Shown: positions 24,864 to 33,742 of the stretch, one piece after another | Layout of the letters: every line of letters starts with the position of its first letter | Position numbering within the stretch: the first letter of the stretch is position 1 | Assembly (NCBI GenBank): GCA_963816985.1 | Contig: CAWFMF010000004.1 | Span: 4,588,001 to 4,652,000 of the forward strand | From: JAIVJM01 sp963816985 | Lineage (GTDB): Bacteria; Acidobacteriota; Blastocatellia; Pyrinomonadales; Pyrinomonadaceae | DNA length: 64,000 nucleotides | Reading direction: 5' to 3' | Notes under the pieces: model-generated | The model's input: only the letters and a program-made list of their open reading frames with translations | Databases searched by the model: none | Told to the model about the DNA's origin: nothing | Program-made: the position numbers and the translations under genes

Positions 24864-25496
24864 TCAACGCGCCGACGGCTGCCGGGCCTGCGGCGACGGC
24901 GCGGGCGGCGGGACGGGCTTGCCGTCCTTGAAGAAGGCGCGCTCTTTGACTTTGCCGTCCTCGGCGAAGGTGACGAACTCGCCTTCGGGCTTGTCCGCTT
25001 TGAACTGCGCGCGGGTGAAGACCTTGCCGCTCGGATAATACTCCACCGAGAAGCCCTGAAGCTGTCCGGCGGCGTACTGCGAGCGTTTGACGACGCGGCC
25101 CTGCTTGTCGTACCAGATGGAATCGCCGTCGAGTTTCCCCGCCTTGTACGAGGCGCGCATGACGACTTTGCCCGCTTCGTCGCAGGTGACGGCCTCGCCT
25201 TCGAGCTTGCCCGCCTTGTAAGTTGACTTCGCCAGCAACAAGCCTTTGCCGTGGACGGACATCTCGCCGTCCATCAGCCCGCCCTTGAAATTGACGCGCT
25301 GCGCGATCTTCCCTTCCTCGTCGTAGACGACCGTGGGGCCGTCGAGCTTGCCTTCACGGAAGGAAGCCTTCTGCGTGAGACGACCCGACTCGTCGAAGGT
25401 CGAGACCTCGCCGTCCACGACGCCATCGCGCAGGGGGAGACTCTCGCGCACTTGCCCGTTGTCGTGATACTCGACGTGTGTCGCTTCTTCAGCCAT
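24864..25496 (-). CDS. MORN-repeat protein (YwqK-antitoxin-like)
   Basis: 210 residues made almost entirely of about nine 22-24-residue MORN-variant repeats of the form xxYxxGKLxGxxxxYDExGK. Examples are SYKAGKLDGDSIWYDKQGRV and QYAAGQLQGFSVEYYPSGKV. Proteins of this kind are often annotated as YwqK-family antitoxins, but many are simple beta-repeat adaptors. Its place directly after vgrG and before the PAAR-like gene suggests an adaptor, chaperone or immunity role for the spike cargo. I cannot choose between these. Confidence 0.8.
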   Translation of the reverse strand: MAEEATHVEYHDNGQVRESLPLRDGVVDGEVSTFDESGRLTQKASFREGKLDGPTVVYDEEGKIAQRVNFKGGLMDGEMSVHGKGLLLAKSTYKAGKLEGEAVTCDEAGKVVMRASYKAGKLDGDSIWYDKQGRVVKRSQYAAGQLQGFSVEYYPSGKVFTRAQFKADKPEGEFVTFAEDGKVKERAFFKDGKPVPPPAPSPQARQPSAR

Positions 25497-25528
25497 CGGC
25501 GTTCTCTTCTTCAGACGCTCCCGCGCAC

Positions 25529-27526
25529 TTAGTTGATCTTGACGAGCGCGCCCTTGATGCTCGTGATGCCGCTGCTCTCGACCGTGTTCGAGGCGTTGCC
25601 CTTGTTGGTGATGGCCATCTGCGCCTCGTTCGTCAAGGACATCCCGGCCTTATTCGTCATGGACATCTGCGCCTCGTTGGTCATGGACATGGCGGACTTG
25701 TTGGTCATCGCCATCTGCGCTTCGTGCGTCATCGAACCCTTGGACTTGAAGGTGACGTTGCCGGTCACGTCAATCGTCAGGTTGCCCGTCACCTTGAGTT
25801 CGTAGTTGCCCGTCACCTTGTGCGTGAAGTTGGCCTTGTCGGTGTGCGTCTCGTTGCCGGTGACGGTCAGCTCTCGCGTCCCCTTGACCTCGTAGGTCTC
25901 GTTGCCGGTGTTGACCTGAAAGAGGCGGTTGCCCTTGGCGACGACGTAGGTGTCGTTGCCCTCCTGAATGGTCGTCAAGCGGTCTTTCTTAATCTCGTTG
26001 GTCTCGTTGTTCAAGACCTTCTTCGTGCGGTCGTGCTCGACGACGATGTTGTGGTCTTTCTGGGCGTGGAGAAAGACCTCCTCGCTGTCCTTCTTGTCCT
26101 CGAAGCGTATCTCGTTGAAGCCCGCGCCGCCCTTCGAGGTGTTCGACTTGATGGTGCTCTTGGTCTGCTGCGCGGGGAGCGGGTAGGGGACGGTCTGCTC
26201 GGCGTTGTAGACCGCGCCGGTGATGACGGGGCGGTCGGGGTCGCCCTCCTCGAAGCTGACGATGACCTCCTGCCCGATGCGCGGGAGGAAGATGCCGCCC
26301 CACGCCTTGCCCGCCCACCCGTAGTCTACACGAATCCAGCAGGAACTGTTCTCGTCAGATTTGCCGAGCTGATCCCAGTGGAACTGCGCCTTGATGCGCC
26401 CGTACTTGTCAGTCCAAATCTCTTCGCCGGATTTGCCGACGACGATGGCGGTCTGGACGCCGCTGATGACGGGGCGCGGCGTCTCGCGCGGCGGGCGGAA
26501 GGGCACGCCGAGGGGGAACGCCTCGAAGGAGTTGGTGTACCGCTCCTGCGTCGCCTGATGCGAGACCCAGCGCAGGACGTAAGTCTTGTTGGCGTCCTCG
26601 CGGTAGTGGTGCTTGAGGTCGAACTTGAAGCCGGGGCAGAAGGCGCGGACGTAGCCCTCGCCGCGCAGAACCTTCATCGGGTGCTCGCAGGCTTCGAGGC
26701 GCGTGTTGGCGCGCTTCTCGCCGCCGTCCTTTTTGGAGAAGCCGCCGGGGTACTCGTAAATCTTCTGCTCGCCCGCGTCGCCCGCCGCTTCGACCTTGAG
26801 GTCGGTGCTCGGCAACTCGAAGTTGAAGTCGTCGTGCGCGAACTTGCCCGTCACGACCTGCTCTTCGATGGAGCAGCGGGTGACGGCGTGGTCGTTGGTG
26901 TGCTCGATGGCCGACTGCTGGTACTCGGCGAAGTCGAGGCCCGGACACTTCTTGTGCGCGTCCGAGTCGTCGGCGAAGACGAGCGTGTGCTTGCCGTCCT
27001 CGTGCTCGAAGAAGTAGAAGATGCCCTCGTCCTCCATCAAACGCGAGACGAAGGCGAAGGCCGTCTCGTTGTACTGGACGCAGTAGTCGCGCGACTGGTA
27101 GGTCGCCGAGAGCGAGTCGCGGAAGTCCGAGAAGCCGAGGTCTGAGAAGACCTGCTTGATGATGTCGGGCACGGACTTGTTCTGGAAGATGCGGCAGTCG
27201 GCGGTCTTGGTCAGCATCCAGAGCCACGGGCGCAGCTCGGCGTAGTAGGTGGTGAAGCGCTCGTTGTTGTCCTCCTGCATGAAGCGCGCACAGACGCCGT
27301 GGTAGTGGCGCTCCGTGCCGTCGTTGAGGAGGTGCGTGACGGTCACGCCCTTGCCGACGATGGCGGAGAAGTCGAGGCTCTTGTCGGTCGAGACCATCTC
27401 CAAAGTGAAGAGGAAGAGGCCGGAGACGCGCTCCTCGCCGCTGAAGGCGCGCACGAGGAGCTTGTTCGCGCCGAGCGGCGTCGTGACCTTCAGGTGCAGA
27501 GTGTCCTGTGTGTAAGTCGCGCTCAT
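25529..27526 (-). CDS. vgrG: T6SS spike protein VgrG (TssI)
   Basis: 665 residues. The gp27-like base (LGANKLLVRAFSGEERVSGL, AFVSRLMEDEGIFYFFEHED) is followed by the gp5 OB-fold (VVGKSGEEIWTDKYGRIKAQ, GGIFLPRIGQEVIVSFEEGD). The C-terminal triple-stranded beta-helix starts with VTGN repeats and ends in six octads of the type EAQMAMTN. There is no extra effector domain. As a trimer it punctures the target envelope and carries the PAAR-like tip encoded next door. Confidence 0.96.
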   Translation of the reverse strand: MSATYTQDTLHLKVTTPLGANKLLVRAFSGEERVSGLFLFTLEMVSTDKSLDFSAIVGKGVTVTHLLNDGTERHYHGVCARFMQEDNNERFTTYYAELRPWLWMLTKTADCRIFQNKSVPDIIKQVFSDLGFSDFRDSLSATYQSRDYCVQYNETAFAFVSRLMEDEGIFYFFEHEDGKHTLVFADDSDAHKKCPGLDFAEYQQSAIEHTNDHAVTRCSIEEQVVTGKFAHDDFNFELPSTDLKVEAAGDAGEQKIYEYPGGFSKKDGGEKRANTRLEACEHPMKVLRGEGYVRAFCPGFKFDLKHHYREDANKTYVLRWVSHQATQERYTNSFEAFPLGVPFRPPRETPRPVISGVQTAIVVGKSGEEIWTDKYGRIKAQFHWDQLGKSDENSSCWIRVDYGWAGKAWGGIFLPRIGQEVIVSFEEGDPDRPVITGAVYNAEQTVPYPLPAQQTKSTIKSNTSKGGAGFNEIRFEDKKDSEEVFLHAQKDHNIVVEHDRTKKVLNNETNEIKKDRLTTIQEGNDTYVVAKGNRLFQVNTGNETYEVKGTRELTVTGNETHTDKANFTHKVTGNYELKVTGNLTIDVTGNVTFKSKGSMTHEAQMAMTNKSAMSMTNEAQMSMTNKAGMSLTNEAQMAITNKGNASNTVESSGITSIKGALVKIN

Positions 27527-27563
27527 AAGAACGTTCTCAAGGGCTCGCCGTGGGGCGGCCCCT

Positions 27564-29042
27564 TTAACCCCTCCTCCTGCTTTGCCTGATGCGCCTCTCG
27601 ACGAACGCGTGCAGCGCCGCGCCGAAGCGCGGGTACTGCTTGATGTACTCGTCCAAATCCTTCTTCCGCAGTTCGAGCAGCTCGCAATCCTCCAACGCCG
27701 TGACCGTGGCGCTGCGCGCGCGGCCCGCGAGCAGGGACATCTCGCCGAAGAAGTCGCCCTCGCGGAGCGTGCCGAGGGTGGTTTCGCTGCCGTCGGCCTC
27801 GCGGCGCGTCACGCGCACCGACCCGATGCGGATGACGAACATCGAGTCGCCCGCCTGATCCTGACGGACGATGACCTGATTCGGCTTGGCCGGACAGGGC
27901 TCCATCCGCCCGACGAGTTCGGGGACCTTGTCGGGCGGCAGGCCGAGCGCGCGGAGGAAGAGCGTGCCGGAGAAGGCCTGAATCGAGGCGGGCGAAATCA
28001 CCACCTGCGAATCCTCCTCCGCCGTCGCGCCTTCGGAGGAGAGCCACGAAGTCCAGCCGAGCCGCGCCCCGCCCTTCGCGCTCAGACGCGCCTCGCGGGC
28101 CTCGCCCGCCTTGAGCGTCAGGCGGAAGTTGAAGTCCAGCTCGTCGCCGACGTAGAACCTCACCAACTCGCACAAGGGGCCGAAGCCCCACCCGACGGGG
28201 AGAAAGTCCAAGAACTGTTCGAGCGTGAGCGGCCCCAGATTCAACTCGAAGGCGCTCTGCTGATCCCAGACGCGCGTCCCCAGCATCGTGTCTTCGCCGA
28301 GCCGGTTGTTCTGCCCGCGCGCGCCGATGGTCGTCCACTGGTCTTTCTCCAGAGGCAGCCATCCGCCCTTGAACTGCTCGCCCTCAGCCCCGACTTTGAA
28401 GTGGTCTTCGAGCATGCGTTCGAGGCCGACCATCGAGCGCGGCTGCTGGCCGAGGAGCCCGGCGTAGTGGAGCAGCGGGCGGTCGTGAATCTGGTCGCGG
28501 AGCGCGGGCGTCCCCAGACCGAGGACGGCGTAGACGTAGCCCGCGATGCGATCCTCGCCCGGCGTCCGCGAGTCGAGGCCGAAGCGGTGAATCTTGCGTA
28601 TCCGGTAGAGCAGCGAGACGAGCCGGTGGTTGAAGATGTCGAGGAAGTCGCGGAGCGCCTTGTCCCTGTTCCAGAGCCGGTTGATGACCAGCTCGGTGAC
28701 GGGCTTCGGCAGAGGGCCGTGCTCGCCCGTGAGCCCCATGAAGTTGACGGTCATCACGGGGGCCTGACATTCGGCGTGGCCCGCGCGACAGTCGGGCCGA
28801 CTCACCGAGGCGATGTCCTCCGCCGGGAAGTCGAGCCGCACGGACGACTTGAAGCGCACGGCCTCTTTCGACGGCTCGACGCCGCGCCCGACGGAGTTGT
28901 CCCACGGGCGCGAGAGTTTGCGCATCTCGTCCGCCCGCGCGAGTTCGAGCAGCTTGACGGCCTGAAAGAAGTCGAAGCGCGGGCCTTCGGTGTAGAGCCA
29001 CTCCTTCACAGAATGATTTTTTCGCCCGTCATCGGCGACCAT
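27564..29042 (-). CDS. tssG: T6SS baseplate subunit TssG fused to a cyclic-nucleotide-binding domain
   Basis: 492 residues; usual TssG proteins are about 330-370. Residues 1 to about 334 are TssG (EWLYTEGPRFDFFQAVKLLE, VTVNFMGLTGEHGPLP, LGPLTLEQFLDFLPVG, RLGWTSWL). After a short linker, residues about 352-482 form a CAP_ED/cNMP-binding domain: IVRQDQAGDSMFVIRIGSVR, then the phosphate-binding cassette FFGEMSLLAGRARSATV with Glu434 and Arg443. Both halves are in one uninterrupted frame, and the stop lies after the second domain, so this is a true fusion. ATG 29042 is chosen; it overlaps the end of tssF by 37 nt. TssG with TssF, TssE and TssK builds the wedges of the baseplate. The added domain could let a nucleotide signal govern baseplate assembly; that is inference. 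Confidence 0.92.
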   Translation of the reverse strand: MVADDGRKNHSVKEWLYTEGPRFDFFQAVKLLELARADEMRKLSRPWDNSVGRGVEPSKEAVRFKSSVRLDFPAEDIASVSRPDCRAGHAECQAPVMTVNFMGLTGEHGPLPKPVTELVINRLWNRDKALRDFLDIFNHRLVSLLYRIRKIHRFGLDSRTPGEDRIAGYVYAVLGLGTPALRDQIHDRPLLHYAGLLGQQPRSMVGLERMLEDHFKVGAEGEQFKGGWLPLEKDQWTTIGARGQNNRLGEDTMLGTRVWDQQSAFELNLGPLTLEQFLDFLPVGWGFGPLCELVRFYVGDELDFNFRLTLKAGEAREARLSAKGGARLGWTSWLSSEGATAEEDSQVVISPASIQAFSGTLFLRALGLPPDKVPELVGRMEPCPAKPNQVIVRQDQAGDSMFVIRIGSVRVTRREADGSETTLGTLREGDFFGEMSLLAGRARSATVTALEDCELLELRKKDLDEYIKQYPRFGAALHAFVERRIRQSRRRG

Positions 29043-30907
29043 CGTTTCCAATCCCCTTCGCGCTGCTTGCTCTGAATGACCAGCTCGGTGAAAGAGTTGA
29101 CCGAGGCGTAGAGTGCGAAAAATCGGTTGAGCACCGCGCCGAGCAAAAACGCGCTGCCGCCGACGTAATTCTCCTGATCGAATTCGAGCCGCACTTCAGT
29201 CCCGCGACAGAAACCGCGCCACATGTCGTCGCCCAGCCGCCGCGTCACCTTGCGCGTGGACATCTGCGAGATGCCCGTGATCTGATCCAGCATTGATTGA
29301 TTGTCGGGCGGGCAGTAGAGCCTGAGCATCTCGCGGAGCGCCGCCAGACTCTCGCGCCCCTCCGAGAGCGAGAGGTAGTTCAGGGAGAGGTGCGAGATGA
29401 GCCGCCACGGCGACTGCCCGCGATGCGGCAGCGCCGTCGGCCACGTCGGCTTCCGCAGGCAGGTGATGGTGCACGGCAGAGCCTCCACGTCGGTCTGAAG
29501 GAGCGCGCCCGCCGCGAGCTGCGTCGCCAGCTCGCGGTTCGTGCAGAGCGTGTGCGCGTAGACGGTCTGGGCGGACGGGCTCCGCGACTCGTAGTCGAGG
29601 TCGAGGAACGAGACGTAGACCTCCGTGCCGGGGATGTCGGCGTGCTCCGAGGGGAGCCGCCGCATGTGCCAGAAGGACTTGTGCTGGCGCTCCTGCATCG
29701 AGTGGCTGTAGGAGTAGAAGGGCTCGAAGTTCTTCGACTTGTCCGTCGCGTTCGCGGCGGCTGAGACCGAGATGACGGAATGAATCTCGGTCGAGCGTTC
29801 GCGCCGCTTGTCGGGCACGAGGCGGTATTCGAGGCTCGTGTGGTCAACCCGGAGCGGCTCGGTCGTCTTCGGGAAGAGGTTGATGATCGGCGTGCAGCCG
29901 AGGCAGAAAGTGTCCCTGCCGACCGCCACGTCTTCGGGTACCCGGTCGAACAAGAAGAGGAGGTCGAGCGTCGTCTGCGACTGGCGCGTCTTGAGTTGTT
30001 CGGGTTCGAGCCGGCGGGGGTCGAGGAAGCGTTCGAGGTTGTCGAGGCGGAAGAAGTGATACTTCTCCGGGAAGGTGAAGTATTCGAGCAGGAGGCGGTA
30101 GGCCGGGTGCGAGTTGGACGGGAACGGCAACACCTCCTCGTCGAGCCCGAAGCCGACCTCGCGGACGGAATCCTTCGGCAGGTGGACGGGCTCGGTGCTG
30201 TCCTCCGGCATGATGGCGACGCCGCGCAGGTGGACGAAGAGAAGCTCGTAGAGCCCGCTCACCTTGTTCTGGTCGCCGTTGAGGTAAAAGCGGAGGCTGT
30301 CGAAGGGCTGCTCGCCCGCCTTCGCCTCCCCGTCCGACTCCCCAACCTGTTTCGCCGCGCCCAGCTCGCCGAGCGTCCCCTGCGTGCAGCGCAGCTTGAT
30401 GCGGAGCACGGAGGAGACTTCGGGCATCGAGTCGAGGAAGTCGAGAGTGCCCGTGTCCTCGAAGCCGACCGAGGCGACCTTGAGCGGCCAGAGCGTCACG
30501 GGGTAGCAGGTGCGGAAGCGGCACGAGACGCCCTGCGCCGTGTCGGCGAAGAGCGACGTGTTCCGCTTGAGGAGCGAGCCGGAGGTGAGGGGCTGCTTCG
30601 GGTCAACGTCGAAGCGCGCCACCGCCATCGAGGGGATGGGGTTGGTGAACTGCGGGTAGAGGACGCCGAGGAGCGCCGACGTGATTTCGCTGAACTCGCC
30701 GTGGAGGTTGTGCTGAAGCCGCGCCGTGAGGAAAGCGAACGACTCCAACAGCCGCTCGACGTGCGGGTCGGGGCACTCGTCCTCGCCGAGTTCGAGCCGC
30801 GCGGCCACCTTCGGGTAGTGGCGCGCGAACTCGCTGCCCATCTGCCGCAGGTAGGTCAGCTCGCTCTTGTAGTACCTGAGAAGGTCGTCATGCTGTTTCG
30901 GCTTCAT
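29006..30907 (-). CDS. tssF: T6SS baseplate subunit TssF
   Basis: 633 residues, normal for the family. Conserved features are YYKSELTYLRQMGSEFARHY at the N-terminus, PHVERLLESFAFLTARLQHN, the central FPEKYHFFRLDN block and the C-terminal VEALPCTITCLRKPTWPTAL and YLSLSEGRESLAALREMLRL segments. Two copies of TssF plus TssG and TssE form each baseplate wedge. It overlaps tssE by 20 nt and tssG by 37 nt, showing tight coupling. Confidence 0.95.
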   Translation of the reverse strand: MKPKQHDDLLRYYKSELTYLRQMGSEFARHYPKVAARLELGEDECPDPHVERLLESFAFLTARLQHNLHGEFSEITSALLGVLYPQFTNPIPSMAVARFDVDPKQPLTSGSLLKRNTSLFADTAQGVSCRFRTCYPVTLWPLKVASVGFEDTGTLDFLDSMPEVSSVLRIKLRCTQGTLGELGAAKQVGESDGEAKAGEQPFDSLRFYLNGDQNKVSGLYELLFVHLRGVAIMPEDSTEPVHLPKDSVREVGFGLDEEVLPFPSNSHPAYRLLLEYFTFPEKYHFFRLDNLERFLDPRRLEPEQLKTRQSQTTLDLLFLFDRVPEDVAVGRDTFCLGCTPIINLFPKTTEPLRVDHTSLEYRLVPDKRRERSTEIHSVISVSAAANATDKSKNFEPFYSYSHSMQERQHKSFWHMRRLPSEHADIPGTEVYVSFLDLDYESRSPSAQTVYAHTLCTNRELATQLAAGALLQTDVEALPCTITCLRKPTWPTALPHRGQSPWRLISHLSLNYLSLSEGRESLAALREMLRLYCPPDNQSMLDQITGISQMSTRKVTRRLGDDMWRGFCRGTEVRLEFDQENYVGGSAFLLGAVLNRFFALYASVNSFTELVIQSKQREGDWKRWSPMTGEKIIL

Positions 30908-31487
30908 TCACCACCACCCCCTCGGCCCCCTTGAAATGTACCGGGAACGAAATCGGCTCCAGAACGTCCCCGACGGCGAGCACGCCGCCGATGGTCACCG
31001 CCAGCCCCTGCTCGTGCCGCGCGAGCTGCGCGACCTCGACCGTCACGTCCCTCAGCCGCGGCTCGAAGAAAGAGACGGTCGAGCGGATAAGCTCTTGCAG
31101 CAGGTTCTGGTCGTCGCCGCTCGATGCCGAGAGGGACGAGAAGTCTGGGAGCCCGTAGTTGATGACGCTCCGCTCCGCACCCGAGGGCGGGCGCAGTGGG
31201 AAGGAGCAGCGCGTGTTAAGAAGCTGCTCCAATTCCCGCCGCACCGACTCTCGGAGTGCGCGGACGTTCCGGTGGATGCGGAATGGCTCATGACCCACCC
31301 GCGGCTGTGCCCATAAAGTCGAGATTGATGGTTGAGACTGGAGGTCTGTCCGCCAGACCCCCCAATATCTCGGCCTTTCGCCCGACAGTCTGGGCATCGC
31401 CGTCAACCCGCGCCTCTCCGGTTCGAGGTCAACGAGCCGCTCGAACAAAAGCGCCCTCGCGCCCTCGACGTGCCTGGGGTCTCGCAT
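30888..31487 (-). CDS. tssE: T6SS baseplate subunit TssE (gp25-like)
   Basis: 199 residues. The gp25 signature is visible: SVRRELEQLLNTRCSFP, INYGLPDFSSL and IRSTVSFFEPRLRDVTVEV. The N-terminal part (LLFERLVDLEPERRG) precedes a longer than usual linker. TssE contacts the sheath base and starts its polymerisation. It starts 24 nt after the hcp stop. Confidence 0.93.
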   Translation of the reverse strand: MRDPRHVEGARALLFERLVDLEPERRGLTAMPRLSGERPRYWGVWRTDLQSQPSISTLWAQPRVGHEPFRIHRNVRALRESVRRELEQLLNTRCSFPLRPPSGAERSVINYGLPDFSSLSASSGDDQNLLQELIRSTVSFFEPRLRDVTVEVAQLARHEQGLAVTIGGVLAVGDVLEPISFPVHFKGAEGVVVNEAETA

Positions 31488-31511
31488 CCTTGTTCACCCA
31501 CGCCGCGGGCC

Positions 31512-31997
31512 TTAAGCCGCCGCGTTCTTACAGAGGTCCCACTTCCCGTCCACGTTCCCTTCCTTGCTGGCGTCCGGCTTCTGGGCCGTGAACTTCCAGG
31601 TGATGTGGTTGTAGTTGAGCGTCAAGGTCTCGACCGGCTTGTCGCCGCCGCCGCCGCCGACGGAGATCGAGGAGACGAGCACGTTCTTGAGCGTGTATCG
31701 CATCAGCTCCATCACCTTCCCGCCTTCGTTGCGACCGATGATGATGTCGGTGGTCGGGAAGGCCTTGCCCTCGCAGCAGCTCTGGTTGAGCACGGGCGAG
31801 GCCTCGTCGAGGTACTTCGTGACGGTCAAGTCCTGATGGTTCGGCTTGCCCGAAGTCCTCTCGGAGTTGCTCACGTCGCCGGTGATCTGCATGGCGACGC
31901 CGTGGCTGAAGGAGAGCAGCTCGATCTTGTCCTTGTAGTCGGTCAGGTTCGACTCGCCCTTCACGTCCGACCCCATGTCCAAAATGATTACGTCCAT
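31512..31997 (-). CDS. hcp: T6SS inner-tube protein Hcp (TssD)
   Basis: 161 residues. MDVIILDMGSDVKGES at the N-terminus, ELLSFSHGVAMQ, DLTVTKYLDEASPVLNQSCC and LTLNYNHITWKFTAQ are the standard Hcp landmarks. Hexameric rings of Hcp stack into the expelled tube. It is encoded between the sheath genes and the baseplate genes; a ~140-nt gap on its 5' side could hold its own signals but none is obvious to me. Confidence 0.95.
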   Translation of the reverse strand: MDVIILDMGSDVKGESNLTDYKDKIELLSFSHGVAMQITGDVSNSERTSGKPNHQDLTVTKYLDEASPVLNQSCCEGKAFPTTDIIIGRNEGGKVMELMRYTLKNVLVSSISVGGGGGDKPVETLTLNYNHITWKFTAQKPDASKEGNVDGKWDLCKNAAA

Positions 31998-32134
31998 AGT
32001 TCCTCCGTTCCTTCTCTCAAAATGGTTTGCGGTTCACTCGTTAACTTCTTCACTTCAGTCGCGCCGGGGCCGAAGAGCGCGGCGGCGACGAATCTCTTAA
32101 GGGGAAGAAACTCATCGCCGCCGCCGCTCCACGC

Positions 32135-33742
32135 TCAGACCTGCGCCGGGGGCGGCAGCTCCGCGACCAGACGAATCGAGGCGGTCAGCTCTTCGAGCTG
32201 GAAGTGCGGCCTCAGGAAGACCGTCGCCCGGTAGCAGCCGGGTTTGCCCGGAATCTCGAACACGTCCACGCGGGCCTCGCGCAAGGGGTACGAGGCTTTC
32301 GACGCCTGCGAGGCGTTGTCGTTCAGGAGGACGTAATCGGCGATCCAAGTGTTGAGGTACTTCTCGACGTTATCCCTCGTCATGAAGCTCCCGATCTTGT
32401 CGCGCATGATGGACTTCAGATAGTGCGCGAAGCGCGAGGCGGCGAGGATGTAGGGGAGCTGCGACGAGACGCGCGCGTTGGCCGTCGCCGCCGGCTTGTT
32501 GTAGACCAGCGGCTTCTGCACGGTCTGCCCGCCGAAGAAGGCGGCCTTGTCGCTGTTCTTGCAGTGGACTAAGGAGATGAAGCCGAGGTCGTTCAGCTCC
32601 TTCTCGCGGCGGTCGGTGATGCTCACCTCGGTCGGGCACATCGAGACCTTGAGCTTCTCGCCGGTCTCGAAGTTGTGAATCGGCATGTCCTCGACGACGC
32701 CGCCGCCCTCGACGCCGCGAATCGCCGCCGTCCACTTGTACTGGTGGAAGGCGTTGGTGATGCGCTGGCCGAGCGCGTAGGCCGAGTTGCCCCACAAGTA
32801 CATTTCGGGGTTCTGGGCCTTGATGGGGAACTCCGTCTTATCCGTGCCGTCGAAGTTCTTCTCCGGCGTGACGCCGTCCGCCTTGAACACCTTCCGCGCC
32901 GTCGTCTCGCGGTCGAAGACGTTCTCCTCGTAGTCGAACTCCTCGACGGGGTTGGTCTTCGCGCCGTAGGGGAGGCGGAGGAGGAACCGCGGGAGGACGA
33001 GCGCGACGTAGCGCGAGTCCTCGGTGTCGCGGAACGACTTCCACTTAATCATCTCCGTGCTCTCGAAGATTTTCGCCAAATCGCGCGGGTTCTGGAGTTC
33101 GGCGAAGCTTCCCATGTCGAAGAGGTCGGGGTCGGCGGCGGCGATGAACGGCGCGTGCGCGGCGGCGGCGACCTGCGACATCTTCGTCAGCCAATCCATG
33201 TCCTCGTCGCTCTTCTTGAACTTGTAGTCGCCGATGAGGACGCTGTAGGGCGTTCCGCCGAAGGTGCCGTACTCGGCTTCGTAGAGCTGCTTGAAGAGGA
33301 AGCTCTGGTCGAACTCGACGGCCTGCGCGAGGTCTTTCTTGACCTCCCCCTTCCGGGCGTTGATGAGCCGGAGCTTGAGCATCGTGCTGGTCGTCGTGTT
33401 CATCACGAAGAAGTGGAGCCCGCGCCAAGCCTCTTCGAGCCGCTTGAACTCCGCGTCGTGCATGACCGCGTCGAGCTTCTGCGAAATCTCCGCGTCCTTC
33501 TTGGCGATGCTGTCTTTGAGCGCCTCGACGATGTTGGTGTCGTCCGTGAGCGGGAGGGTGGCGAAGACGTCCTTGAATTCCTTGAGCAGCTCTTGCGCGC
33601 GCTCTTTCTGTTTATCGTCGGGCGTCGTGCTGCGCATCATCGTGGAGATGATGCTGTCGAGAGTAACGGGCGCGGGGGTCGTCTGGGTGCCCGTCGTGGA
33701 GGTCGGGTCCGGCGTCGGGTTGTTTGGGCTTCTAGTTGCCAT
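32135..33742 (-). CDS. tssC: T6SS contractile-sheath large subunit TssC
   Basis: 535 residues. Landmarks: EEAWRGLHFFVMNTTTSTML, YGTFGGTPYSVLIGDYKF, LVLPRFLLRLPYGAKTNPVE, WGNSAYALGQRITNAFHQYK and RFAHYLKSIMRDKIGSF near the C-terminus. With TssB it forms the sheath around the Hcp tube. The start overlaps the 3' end of tssB by 11 nt. Confidence 0.96.
   Translation of the reverse strand: MATRSPNNPTPDPTSTTGTQTTPAPVTLDSIISTMMRSTTPDDKQKERAQELLKEFKDVFATLPLTDDTNIVEALKDSIAKKDAEISQKLDAVMHDAEFKRLEEAWRGLHFFVMNTTTSTMLKLRLINARKGEVKKDLAQAVEFDQSFLFKQLYEAEYGTFGGTPYSVLIGDYKFKKSDEDMDWLTKMSQVAAAAHAPFIAAADPDLFDMGSFAELQNPRDLAKIFESTEMIKWKSFRDTEDSRYVALVLPRFLLRLPYGAKTNPVEEFDYEENVFDRETTARKVFKADGVTPEKNFDGTDKTEFPIKAQNPEMYLWGNSAYALGQRITNAFHQYKWTAAIRGVEGGGVVEDMPIHNFETGEKLKVSMCPTEVSITDRREKELNDLGFISLVHCKNSDKAAFFGGQTVQKPLVYNKPAATANARVSSQLPYILAASRFAHYLKSIMRDKIGSFMTRDNVEKYLNTWIADYVLLNDNASQASKASYPLREARVDVFEIPGKPGCYRATVFLRPHFQLEELTASIRLVAELPPPAQV

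Noticed and set aside
25478..27145. A 555-codon plus-strand open frame antisense to vgrG
   Set aside because: It mirrors vgrG codons and has no recognisable domain.
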